This document shows, one piece after another, positions 50,360-60,885 of a DNA stretch of 64,000 nt. The position numbers and the translations under genes were made by a program. Below the pieces are notes generated by a model, which worked only from the letters and a program-made list of their open reading frames with translations, was not told the DNA's origin and did not search any database. How positions within the stretch are numbered: position 1 is the first letter of the stretch; every line of letters begins with the position of its first letter. Origin of the DNA: Cenococcum geophilum 1.58 (lineage: Eukaryota; Ascomycota; Dothideomycetes; Gloniales; Gloniaceae); NCBI GenBank assembly GCA_001692895.1, contig KV748200.1, positions 1,128,914 through 1,192,913 of the forward strand. The letters are read 5' to 3'.

Positions 50360-51001
50360 AGAAGTGCTTGTATCAATGGTTGCAAATAATAGTAGAAAAG
50401 TAATATATAGAATTGCTTGATAGACCCGCCAAACAGTTTTTCCAAAGTCAGATAATATGCAATTACTTCCCATTTGAAAATCGACGAGCTGCTCCAATGC
50501 ATCATTGTCATTGAGACCCAGTACAACATGAACCGTGCATATGCGTAATTTCGAGCCTGGCGCGAAGCGAGTTGCTCGGACAGCCACCTTCGCGTCCCAC
50601 CTCGGTTTTCAATTTAACAACAATCACCATCAATCACCTCATCAATAGCCTTGTCCTTGCCGGATATCTCTCATTTGCTTCGCACAGCCTGGATTCCGTT
50701 GTACAGAGCACTGCAGTCTGCGAAGCGCTTCGGCGATGAGCAAGGTCCCCACACGGGCGCATTCTGCAGAAAGCCTGATGCTGCTGCGCCGTGCACCATG
50801 GGAGCAGGAGCATGGAGCGATAAATTACCGCTCCGCCACGCGTCTTGATTTTCTGCTTAAACGGTATAGTTGCTGGAGGATTTGATTCGAGGCTGTGAAG
50901 AGGCCTCGTTCACTACCACGAGGCGATGATTGAATTGAGCAAGCATCTCCATCAAAATATCCGTTTGGCCACGTTCGTTCTTTGATCAAGACATCGGCGC
51001 A
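50360..51001. other. intergenic region, likely promoter of the kinase-STAND gene
   Basis: Balanced composition. A 65-codon plus-strand frame (50,651-50,848) has no domain and is judged chance. No TATA box is obvious close to the start at 51,002. Confidence 0.35.
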
Positions 51002-54000
51002 ATGGAAACCGAAGTCACAGAAACACCACCCTGCAAGTTGGCCGAACGATATTTGGAGAACAATGAGATCGAACCTGTCAGCGACCTGCTCCCAAGAGCA
51101 AGTGCTCGTTGGTACATACCGAGGAGGTGCATCGAAGCTCTTTTTGCCGACAAAGTGGCTGGAATAAAGCTGGAAGCAATCTTTCTATGTCCTTGTCGTG
51201 GATGCGTACAAGATGGCGGCCCACTTAGTGATCGCTCAACACACTTCAACGAGCTCAGAGAAAAAGAACTGAGGACCGACTATGCAGCTATCTTTGCTTT
51301 ACTCATCTATGTACAGCGACCAGCATTGATTCGTGTTTTTCAACAGCATGGGTTGAAACTGCACGGGACTGAATACTTGCAGGAGGGGGATTTTGATCGG
51401 CTGAAGGAAAAGATCCATGGTCGGTCACGAAAGGAGAACATTGCTGATCTTGCCTCACTCAAGAAGAGAGTGTTGAGAAATCAATATAGCTTTCTGGTGA
51501 GAACGCTGAAGCCATACTCTGACATCAAAGTAATACCCGCGAAAGAGCTACTCCCAATCAAGGAGAATGAAACACCCAAGGGAAAAGGCTCTTTTGCAGA
51601 AGTCCGCTGCTTTGAGTTTCAGGATGAAGATTATTGTTCTCAGGAGTTCGGCCAGGCAAGTCTTCCCATGATGTCAAAATACGAGAGACTGATAGTAAAG
51701 TTCTAGATTACTAAATTTGCACGCAAAATTTTCGAGAATGGCGAGGCTAGTTCATCAGCGAAAGAGTGGTACAACCTACAGGGTCTCTCAAAAGCGACCA
51801 ACCATCAACACCTCATGCCTGCGTTAGGTGCGTATTGGCATGGAGACATATTTTTCATTCTTCAGGAGGAGGCGGATATGTCCCTCCACGACTATCTCAG
51901 CAAAGGACAGGGTGTCATTTACAAATCCAGCGATCTGTGGAGACAGGTGCAAGGTCTTGCGGAGGGCATAAACACACTGCATAATCTATACCAAGGAACC
52001 AAGATAGCTTACCACCAAGATCTAAAACCCGCAAACATTCTCATTGTCAGAGGGATTATGAAAATCGCGGACTTCGGATTGCTTGAGTTCAAACCAGTCT
52101 TACTGGACGAGACTGGGTCTACCGGCGTCGTCAGTTCCCACAACACTGGCTACTACACTCCTCCGCGGCAAGGCCAGTATACTCGAAAAGACGATATCTG
52201 GTCACTTGCATGCATAATCTCTGAGCTTGCTACTGCAGATATCCAAGGCCGAGACGAAATCCCCAAGTACAGAGAAGCTCGTACCGCGGATGGACGGCAT
52301 GGGAGGGACACGCCCGCCTTTTTCCTCGGAACGCATGTCAAGAATCAAGTCCTTGACAGACACGGACGATTGCAGCGCATGATACAGACACAGGAGCCTA
52401 CTGGTCAGGACGATATGACAAGCGTGTTTCAAAGGAAATTCTATACTGCTGCTTTCTTCGCTCTTTTAAACAGCATGTTCCGCCATGGCGATAGCTCCGG
52501 GAGCCTCTTAGCAGTGCCAGGTCAAGCGTTGATACCCGATGCGGGTAGAGTGGCAGAAGCACTGGAGGCTCTTCGGAAAGAGGCAATGCCCGTTCCTTCG
52601 CTCAACGTCCAAGGTGAAACTACCGGCTCGTCTTCACAAAGAGATGTGGGAAACACCGAGGGCCTGGTTATATCCATGGACAACATTTTGTCAAAATTTC
52701 AAAGCAGCCTGAGCCGAAAAGAGGAAGAAAGATTTGGACAGGTCAATCTTGCCAACATGAAACAATTTCTTATTAATCTACAAGCCAAGCAGCGCTCAGA
52801 GCGACGTCAACAAGGACTGAAGCGACTAGGCCCTTTTCTCGAGGCTTTTGAACAATTTGGGGAACTTCTTGGAAAGTTTTGTGTGCCTGACACGTTTATG
52901 GCGTTCATTTGGGTAGGAATTCGAACTCACTTAGGTCAAGGCTCATTGCTGATGTTTTCCTCAAGGGGCCTGTCAAATATATGCTTGAGGTTCGCTGATC
53001 ATACATAATAGCAACACCGAGTACTGACTGTTTTACGCAGTTAACAAAGGACCACCAAGAAGCGCTCAACGAAATCGTTGATATGTACGAGAAGATTGGG
53101 CGACAACAGCCCCTTTATCCTCAATACGACGAGCTCCTTCGCACCCAACCAGATATAACGCAAATTGTCTCTGCTGGGTATTCCGACATCATTCAGGTGC
53201 ACGCGCTTGCTCTGCAAATTTTCAAACAGCGTTGTGAGTTTTGCACCTTATAGGACGGTCAAATTTTGTACTGATAGGATGCAGGCTGGAAAGACATATT
53301 ATCAACCTCCTGGCCGAGGCGCAAGTTTCAAATTTCTAGACACATCTCCAGCATGGCGTCTCGCCTCGATCTCATTGTACATGGAGGCAATTTCGAACAG
53401 ATTCACACAGCTCAAAGCCAATCCACTCTCGAATACGAACCAAACCCTATCGAGATAGATGACGAGGACTTGAAGCGAAGGCAAACCGTCTACACCTGGC
53501 TGAAACCTATCGACATGGAGAATGAGCAATACCACTTAAAGAGCATTCGAAATCGGTGCTCTCCCGGCGCGATGCCAGGCCGCTGGCTTTTAGACCATAT
53601 GACGTTCAAAGAGTGGTTCGACCCGCAGTTTACGACGCTACCCACTTTGCTGTGGCTCCATGGTCACCCTGGGGCTGGTAAGTGTATCCTTACAGACCAC
53701 ATAGTGTTAAGCGCTCCAGTATACTAAAAATCGCCACAGGGAAAAGTGTCCTTGCGTCCTTGGTAGTAGAGGAAGCCCAGAACCTGTCACCCACACCGAT
53801 TGTTTTGTTTTTCTACTTCAAACAAGGTGATGATGATCGGGATACTTTCGCATCCATGGCTCGCACATTCCTGGCACAGCTTCTCAAACAAGACACCGGA
53901 ATTCTTGATTACATGCACAACAGGTGTTGCAAAAGCGGAGAGCCTTTCCTGAATTCTCGATCGCTCATTGAAGAACTTCTGCCCTTTGCGCTGAGTAATT

Positions 54001-56190
54001 GCAATTCGGCTTATATCATTTTAGATGGATTAGATGAATGCGCCTCTAGAGACGAACGAAAGACCATCGTGGGATTTTTCCGCAAAATCATCGAAAACCA
54101 TGATAGTGATCAGGATGCAGATCGCCTTCGTTGCATGTTCGTTAGTCGTAAAGACAGTGCACGGAAAGACTTCACCGGCCTGGCCGACATTGTCGTGGAC
54201 TTGGAGAAGAACGAGGACGATATTGATGCTTTCTGCCAATTTCGGTCTCAAGAGCTGGGCGAGATTCTAAAAATTCCTGAGGATAAATTGAAAGAAATCG
54301 CGAGTGTCGTCTCTGCGTTTGCTCATGGTAAGCACGATTCGAAAGCCAGCGCCATTTTGGATGAAGAAAGCTGATGTTATTATGTCTCTACTAGGTATGT
54401 TCCTTGTCGCTGAACTCGTATGGATCAATTTGTGTGGCCAAACCTCGATTGACGGCTTGGAATTCGAATTGGCCTCGCTTCCCACAGACCTCGACAAGCT
54501 AGACGAAGCGTATGTGTCTTTAAGATCAATTTATTATTTTTGGCTCACCTTGTCCTAGGTATAAAAGGATCATGCGGACCATTTTGAACAAACCCGTCAA
54601 AGCACAACGTGAAGAAGCTAAAATGCTTTTGGGTTGGCTCATTTATGCCAAGCGACCGTTGAAGCTTCATGAGGTACAAACAATGAAGTCTATCAACTTA
54701 GCAAAAAGAGAAGTCGAGTTTGAAAGGCGGCACTTCCAAGTGAAGCCTGAAGAACTCTGTGAATCTTTGGTCAGCGTTCGACCTGATGGATCGGTTGAGT
54801 TGGTGCATTTAACTGCCAAGGTGTACGCTACCCTGGTCAGATAATGAGGTTTCGTAAAGACTAACTCGATAAACATAGCTACCTACTGAATAGTAAAGAC
54901 CTCGATGGTACGGCAAAGGAATTAGGATTAGCAACTTTCTGCGTCGACTATCTTAATCTTCCAATTTTTAACAGCCCATTTTCAACCCACCCAGTCCTAG
55001 ATGGAAGCTATGGATTTATGGAATACGCTGTTCTCAATTGGGTGCGTCACTTGGAAGCGGGGATGTCGTCCGAACCTGGCCCTGATAAATCGACGCGAGG
55101 TTTCCTTGAGTCTTTCGAGGGGCTTCTCGAAAGCCATTGGAGAACGCCAACCATTGAACCAAAGATCTCTAAGCGCACGCGAGACAGGTTGCAAATCTTT
55201 CAAACTTCACCACGGCACAAACATATCCAGCAAGCTGTCGCTTCAACGCAAGAGCAGATCAAACGCTTTGGGGACATGCGGCCCGGCGAATATGCTCTTG
55301 ATCTGTCAGAAATTGTGGCTGGTGTCCGAGTTCAGATAGAATCCGTTGTTCTTAACGGCGCGGACCGGTCGACGGGCGAGAAGGTCGAATCATTGGACGA
55401 CGAATTAGAACGAAAATACGGCACAAATCTTTTCAAGTGCCCAAGATTCAGCTGCAAGTACTTTACGCAAGGCTTCGCCTCTAAAGAGGAACGCGAAGGT
55501 CATGTTCAAAGACACGAAAGACCATTCCGGTGCACCGATATACACTGTACTGGCTTCATTGGCTTCGCAAAGGAAGAGCAGCTGACGAGGCACCTCAAAG
55601 AGACTCATCCCGATCCCACGAATCAGGACTCCTTCCCGACCGAGGATGAGATTACTGAAAGCCAGAGGGAATACGTGCCTGAGACAGCCGTCGAATTCGA
55701 AGAAACCCCACCTCCCATTGCCGAAGTCCCAGATGCAGACTCAGATGCCAACGCCGAATCAGAATCAGAATCAGAATCAGAGTCAGACAAAGTCACCCAG
55801 CCCGCACAGTCCTCCAGACCCGCGAAACGCACAAAGACGCAAACGGAATTCAAGTGCTCTCATTGTGACAAAACCTTCACCAAACGTTGGAACCGGGATT
55901 CACACTTGAAGACGCATGGGGTTGGCGAACCGTTGACTTGCCACATTTGTGGTACGCCTTGTGCCAGACAAAGTGATCTCACAAGACATATGAAAAAGCA
56001 CGACAGAGTCAAAGCTTTCAGCTGCGGAGGAGTATTGAGGAATGGTCAACGCTGGGGATGTGGGCAGAGTTTCCTGAGAGCTGATATTTTGAGCAATCAC
56101 CACAAATCGAAAAAGGGGAAGAAGTGTATTGCCCCTCGCGAGGAAGAAGAGCAGGCACAAGCTGCGGCGTATGAGATGCCGATTGTTTAG
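51002..56190 (+). CDS. kinase - STAND (NACHT-type) NTPase - C2H2 zinc finger fusion protein
   Basis: Nine exons: 51002-51655, 51707-52912, 52966-52989, 53041-53233, 53285-53677, 53740-54327, 54395-54509, 54559-54822, 54879-56190; 1,582 residues, every junction in frame. Intron 1 is GC-AG (CAG|GCAAGT) and removes an in-frame TAG. Residues 1-190 are a fungal N-terminal region with CPCRGC. The kinase has the Gly loop GKGSFAEV (about 195-202), FARKIF for VAxK, YHQDLKPAN (catalytic D323) and ADFG (340-343). A STAND N-terminal helical region (MAFIWGP) follows, then Walker A GHPGAGKS (817-824) and Walker B ILDGLDE (917-923). C2H2-type fingers: 1333-1358, 1364-1388, 1472-1492, 1500-1520, with a fifth degenerate one to about 1,555. 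A Ser-Glu run (1438-1449) separates them. Fungal NLR-like proteins sense non-self or damage; the role here is inferred. Confidence 0.88.
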
Positions 56191-56197
56191 GCACTCA

Positions 56198-56905
56198 TCA
56201 GCGCATCGAAGGACGTAACATTGTAGTGATGAGTCCCTCAGGCAGTCTTTTCCCAGAACTGAGTTTTCTACTCCTTAACACTTCTTCTAACTGCGGCTTC
56301 CACAAAGGCTCGGGGTTTGCAGGCCGCGTTGTCAGAAATGGCTCAACAATGCCTTTGCCATCAGCCGTCTCAAGCCTCTCTGATGTTGAGATAGCTAGAG
56401 CCTTGCAAAATCGTCCAACTGTATTAGCAAGCTGAGTGTGGCAATCAGAAGACAATGTATTCCAAGCCTGGTTCAGGGTCCTTCCTTTTATTGTTTTCAG
56501 AATGAGAAACGAGCGACTCCATTGAGTATCTACCCACGAGTAGATAACATTCGGTGTAGGGAGTGACGAGACTCTGTTGACGAAGCGAATTGTGTCGCTT
56601 TCCAATTGCATCTCGGGTCGCCACGCTTCGACTTTGATAAACATTCCTCCAATGTTCCAAACCGCCGCAGAGGTGCCTGCGTGATGAAAAAGACCGTTCT
56701 GCAAGTTCCCACATTGTCTTGGTGTGGTGGAAGTGCCGTCGGTTTCAGGTAAAGTTCGAAGACAATACAATTTTCCATCATCGTCTCTCCAGCTCTTTAA
56801 AGCATCCTTCGGCTCCTCAGAGACAACTTCACAGACTACTGCGTAGCCGAGCAACCAGCGGTCCTGACCTATTTGGACTATGGAGTCTTCAATAGGAGGG
56901 TTCAT
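56198..56905 (-). CDS. aminoglycoside phosphotransferase-like kinase, C-terminally truncated
   Basis: 235-residue open frame. GGMFIKVEAWRPEMQLESD (about 86-104) and VIYSWVDTQWSRSFLILKTI (about 120-139) match the N-lobe of fungal APH/choline-kinase-fold proteins. The C-lobe, with the HxDxxxxN catalytic loop and the Mg2+-binding Asp, is missing: the frame runs on after 'LWKPQLE' for about 28 unrelated residues and stops. The stop is only 7 bp from the end of the convergent kinase-STAND gene. It is likely a decayed or truncated gene; the N-lobe frame itself is intact. No intron that restores a C-lobe was found in the remaining space. Confidence 0.7.
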   Translation of the reverse strand: MNPPIEDSIVQIGQDRWLLGYAVVCEVVSEEPKDALKSWRDDDGKLYCLRTLPETDGTSTTPRQCGNLQNGLFHHAGTSAAVWNIGGMFIKVEAWRPEMQLESDTIRFVNRVSSLPTPNVIYSWVDTQWSRSFLILKTIKGRTLNQAWNTLSSDCHTQLANTVGRFCKALAISTSERLETADGKGIVEPFLTTRPANPEPLWKPQLEEVLRSRKLSSGKRLPEGLITTMLRPSMR

Positions 56906-57557
56906 AAAACTTCAAGAAGTCAGCCTCAAATCTCAAGAGCGGATGCTCCATATTTCGCTTTGCTGGTTAGGAATGGAAAGTACATATTGTACGTGGCCGC
57001 GAAGTAGGAGCAATCTTCTAAGTCGTTTCTAATAAAAGGGCTAAAGCTTTTGTAGTTGTTCTTTGGTAAATGCTTCTCGTTTGAATCTAATGCTATAGTC
57101 TAGTTATGGGCGTGATCCGTAAAAGTGGATGGCGTTGTTCTAGCTGGCATTAGTAGTCTCTTAAAAAATCTTAAGATGCTAAGCACCACGGACTACCAGA
57201 ATTTCGACAGAAGGAATAATTAGCTGCGCGATGTTGCGGATTACTCTAGTCTTGTTTCTACCTTTAATTAAGTCCAAAGTATCCTCGAAGACATCGTCTT
57301 CGAAGAGTGAATCTTTCGGTGGCGACTATAGCGACTTTAGAAGCTTTTGACAGAGCTCTTTGCTCTCAGCACTAATGCCTCGTTTATATTTCCCCATGAA
57401 GTTACCGCGTTTACTGAGTTGACTTTCGTAACGAGGATGTTGGTATAGAGCACTTTTCTATTCCCGTGGTAACTAGTCGTTCGGGACCAGTGCTCCTAAC
57501 GACTCAATCCGACCCCCGATTGGGCCATTTCGAAGCGGATTGAGCCAATTTCGGGAT
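56906..57557. other. intergenic, nothing recognised
   Basis: Slightly AT-rich, no open frame with a domain. It is 5' of the truncated APH-like gene and ends at the target duplication of the Mutator-like element. Confidence 0.4.
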
Positions 57558-57751
57558 TAAATTAAGGACAATGGTAGATCGACACCCCCTAATTGATATT
57601 CGCACACCCCCCAATTGATACTCGCACACCCCCCTTGATTTGGCTTAGCTCCCACCACATCTAGTTAGAACGTCACGTGTGTTTGGCTCGTATGCATCTG
57701 CACTGGTGCGCAACTGTCGCGCGCCCATACCCAAAACATTACCTCTTTACT

Positions 57752-57859
57752 ATGGCTCTCAACCCAACCCCCCACAAGGTGTACGACTTCCCAGAGCTTG
57801 CAATCGATGATATTAACGAGTTTGCAAAAGGGCAAGGCTATGCGGTTACTAAATTCTGA
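57752..57859 (+). pseudogene. N-terminal fragment of a MULE (FAR1-like) transposase
   Basis: The frame starts MALNPTPHKVYDFP and contains 'DDINEFAKGQGYAVTKF' then a TGA where Arg (CGA) would be expected, followed in the same frame by SKTDK. This pattern, an acidic/hydrophobic helix, GYAV and (R)SK-DK, is that of FAR1-type DNA-binding domains at the start of MULE transposases. It then runs into an (RG/RA)n repeat coded by GGGCGC units (57,890-57,945). The catalytic domain is absent, so the element is non-autonomous. Confidence 0.55.
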
Positions 57860-57887
57860 TCTAAAACCGATAAGCAGATACCACCTA

Positions 57888-57945
57888 CGCGTGGTCGTGG
57901 GCGCGGGCGGGCGCGGGCGCGGGCGCGGGCGCGGGTGTGGGCGTA
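57888..57945 (+). repeat. GGGCGC-type hexanucleotide repeat
   Basis: Six to eight imperfect GGGCGC/GGGCGG units within the Mutator-like element. It could be a site of length variation. Confidence 0.85.
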
Positions 57946-58462
57946 TTCGCGGAGGCAGCTCAGACACCAAATAGAGGTAGCAGCACTCAAATTGGTTCAA
58001 GCCAGGCCTCACANGCCACTGCGCAATCTAATCNATCGACTCAGGAGCAAGTACGTAGTAGTATAGGTAGTGAGTACGGTGGTGAGTATGGTGGAAGTTA
58101 AGATACTACTGCAAGTGCATTGCTGAGTGTTGGCGGCAATATTCAACGGGCTTACAGAGGTCGGGGGACCTTGCCCTTCCAGCAGGACTTCGCTGAGGGG
58201 TCCTTTGGTGCATTCCGACTTTGATTTGAACTCTATTACTTGTTCTACAATTAAAATTAAGACTTGATTGAGGTGGCGCAGTCGTAAAAGTTACATTTTG
58301 AAAGTTTGATTTTCGCGACGAGATGCATACGAGCCAAACACACGTGACGTTCTAACTAGATGTGGTGGGAGCTAAGCCAAATCAAGGGGGGTGTGCGAGT
58401 ATCAATTGGGGGGTGTGCGAATATCAATTAGGGGGTGTCGATCTACCATTGTCCTAAATTAA

Positions 58463-58689
58463 ATTGATTGATTGCGATTGAACGGCTTAATTGGATTGGG
58501 AATTGCTGCAATCTTAGGCTCACATAAAGAAAGACAAATTTTAAAAAAAATTTAAGATTTTATTAAGCCGTCGTAGAGTTGTACGGCTACGAGTTGTTAA
58601 CTTTATTAAGAAAAGTGAGTTTGCATTGAGCTGGTGTTTTGCATTGAGCTAGTCACGACCAAGAGCAGAGCTCTTGGTCGGTGCGACAA
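58463..58689. other. intergenic with a 25-bp palindrome
   Basis: Contains a perfect 11-bp inverted repeat, CGACCAAGAGC-AGA-complement, at 58,656-58,680, and the CATTGAGCT(G/A)G motif repeated at 58,623 and 58,642. A poly-A/T patch lies at 58,535-58,560. No gene. Confidence 0.5.
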
Positions 58690-59470
58690 GTAGTAGGCGG
58701 TAAGTTAATTTTCCTAATTAGGAAGGTATAAATTTAGATATTAGCGACCTCTATAGGTCTAGCACTTATAGTTTAAGACCTTATAGTATGATTTTATAAT
58801 AAACTGTCTCCGTTTTAATAACTATAACTACGACTATAGTTAAATCCCCTTTATACGATCTGGGGTATATAATAATAACCTCTACATTGCGATCTATACC
58901 CTTTAATTAAGCCTTTTTTGGTGTAATATTACGATAATCTAACTTTTAGCAATATTGTTAAGCACCTACTACTAATATTGGTATAACTAGTAAAGAATTT
59001 GTACGGAAGAGGGCCCTATTTAGCCCATAAGGTAGACATCCTAAGCCTTTTTAGTTATTAAGCTCCTTTTTTTCCCTACTTATTTACCTAATACCTAACT
59101 CTTAATATAATAATACTATTAGTATTACGATACGCTTAGCTCAATAAACGGTATCGTATTAAAGAGATTTTACTATACTACTACTACTAGCGTTTATAGA
59201 TAGGTTAGGGATAGCTACTAGATAGTAGCTAATAGTAATAGGGATTCTATAAAGAGGTAACTCCTAATAGATAGATAATAGAGAGTAAAAAGATAGAAAT
59301 AAATTACAAGTAGGATAGGGATAAGCGTTAGGATTTCTTCATTTCTACCATTTTTTTACTACCTAGTAGTTGCTAGTAACTTGGTACTTTACTAGAGAAC
59401 TGTAAACCCCTAGTCTAGGGGTTTATAAACCACTAAGACGTAGCTACTAATACATGTTAAGCTGCCTAGG
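58690..59470. repeat. small RIPed AT-rich island
   Basis: Composition and TpA density jump to those of the transposon nest, with abrupt edges at about 58,690 and 59,470, so it is probably a RIPed transposon fragment. No domain was recognised. Near its right end is the palindrome TAAACCCCTAG-T-CTAGGGGTTTA (about 59,403-59,425). Confidence 0.55.
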
Positions 59471-59653
59471 AAAGATTTATGTATATAGAACTATAGCGCC
59501 ATAGCCTAGAGATTGTATGCACAGTATTATACGTAGTACAATACAACGGATATAAAAAAATAAAAATAAAAAAGTGCTTATACTCAAGGACGAACATATC
59601 GTGGCTGAGACGGCTACAACGAACTTTGTACTCTTGTATATACTGGTGGGTAT

Positions 59654-60266
59654 TTATTTCGCGCCCTCTGAAAATTGCCTCCAATACTCTGGTTCGTAGC
59701 CATCTACATTTTGCGTGAATTTCCCTTCAGCCTTAACCCATCCCTTGATTCCACCCTCGAGTGTCAGGGATTGGATCGAATCGTCGCCTTTTTCGGTGAT
59801 GTAGTCTGCGAACCAACCTGCACAGCGCGGCCCTCGTCCATTAGAGGCTCCTGACACCAATGTCTTCAGCACATGAGCGTGTTGTGAAGCTTTTCTTTTA
59901 GTTTTGACGTATTCCTGATGAGCAAAACGCGGATTCTCCTCGAAGAACTAGCATTCCTGCCCCGCCTCTTATCTATCCTAATGCAAACTTACCACAGTAG
60001 AAGGCTACCTTTTTCACCCCCGCTCTCTTGCAAAGATCGTATAATACTCCTTTGTTCACGTAGAAGCTATGCGCGGGCAGGTTGAGGCTGCCTTTGATGA
60101 TGCCTCCCTCGTAATCCGTCCGCCGCACATCAACCAAGAGCAGCTCTGGAGAGAGCAAGTTGGAGAGCACTTCGTCGCGAGAGATGAGCGGGGCGGTGTG
60201 CTGCGGGGTGGGGAATGAAGCATGCCAAGGTGGTGGACTGGCAGCAGCAGAAGCGTCCTGGGCCAT
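59654..60266 (-). CDS. rhodanese-domain phosphatase (Cdc25/Acr2-like)
   Basis: Two exons (complement): 59993-60266 and 59654-59850, with a 142-nt GTAAGT...GTCAG intron; 156 residues. Residues around LISRDEVLSNL and LLVDVRRTDYEGGIIKGSLNLPA are the rhodanese/Cdc25 fold. The spliced active-site loop reads CGASNGR, a CX5R phosphatase loop interrupted by the intron after its first two residues (C and one base of G). The length and single rhodanese domain match the fission-yeast Ibp1 / arsenate reductase Acr2 group. The start at 60,266 (MAQDAS) gives the family length; the frame stays open 110 codons upstream, probably leader. Likely a cytosolic or nuclear phosphatase or arsenate reductase; substrate unknown. 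Confidence 0.88.
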
Positions 60267-60885
60267 TTCGCGGGGCAGACAGATTGCCTTTAAATATATC
60301 AGGCCTGTTGTATTGCGGAAGCCTGAGGTTATACGAAGGGGTGATGTAGGGGCACAAGGGGCACAGGGGTAGGAGGAAAAGATGGATGCGAGGATGGGGT
60401 TCCTGCATACAGGTCGAACGAATCGGCAAAGACCGGCTCGTCTGTTTGACGCCACGATGACCGAACGCAGGGTAGGGAGGCGGTGCAGAGGAGGCGTGGG
60501 AGGCCACCTTTCATTCACCAGTCTGACACGATAATCGCATAAACGGACACTGTTCGTGATTACAATTACAATAGCAGGCTGATTCTTGCATACATTCAAA
60601 TATGGCCGTCCGCTGCGACTAATATTTCACCCTCACTTTCGTCTTGGCGCAACTTGTTCTTTTCATTTACTATTCTTTAACGCGCCATCCATGTCCTCTG
60701 CGCTCTGTCATCCTTAATGAAATCTGGCTTGTTTGAAGCTGGCCTTTTTACCCGCCCTAGTACATAAACCATTCAACCGCTTTGTCTGTACGTGCAGTCT
60801 CGAGAGCCCCCAAACCATGAACTGCCTTGAACGGACCGTTTACTGACACTGGAAGCATCTCAAAGGTTACCCTGGACCTGCAACC
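60267..60885. promoter_or_regulatory. shared intergenic region between divergent rhodanese and ERO1 genes
   Basis: About 620 bp between the two divergent starts, balanced to GC-rich, pyrimidine-rich close to ERO1. No convincing TATA box or unfolded-protein-response element was identified by eye. A bidirectional promoter is inferred only from the layout. Confidence 0.4.

Larger units (their letters stand above)
57566..58454. mobile_element. Mutator-like non-autonomous element with 134-bp perfect TIRs
   Basis: 889 bp. The terminal inverted repeats 57,566-57,699 and 58,321-58,454 are identical over 134 bp. They begin GGACAATGGTAGATCGACAC and contain two CAATTGATA(C/T)TCGCACACCCCCC units. An 8-bp direct repeat TAAATTAA flanks it (57,558-57,565 and 58,455-58,462). 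The interior encodes a short FAR1-like fragment and a GGGCGC-rich repeat. It carries no RIP mutations and 2 Ns. Long TIRs, an 8-bp duplication and the FAR1-like fragment support a MULE origin. Confidence 0.85.

Noticed and set aside
51704..51706. In-frame TAG in the kinase as RIP damage
   Set aside because: A GC-AG intron with consensus CAG|GCAAGT explains it; the rest of the gene has no RIP-like stops.
59403..59425. CCCCTAG/CTAGGGG palindrome as telomere-like sequence
   Set aside because: Only one short palindrome, no TTAGGG array; no evidence that the window is telomeric.
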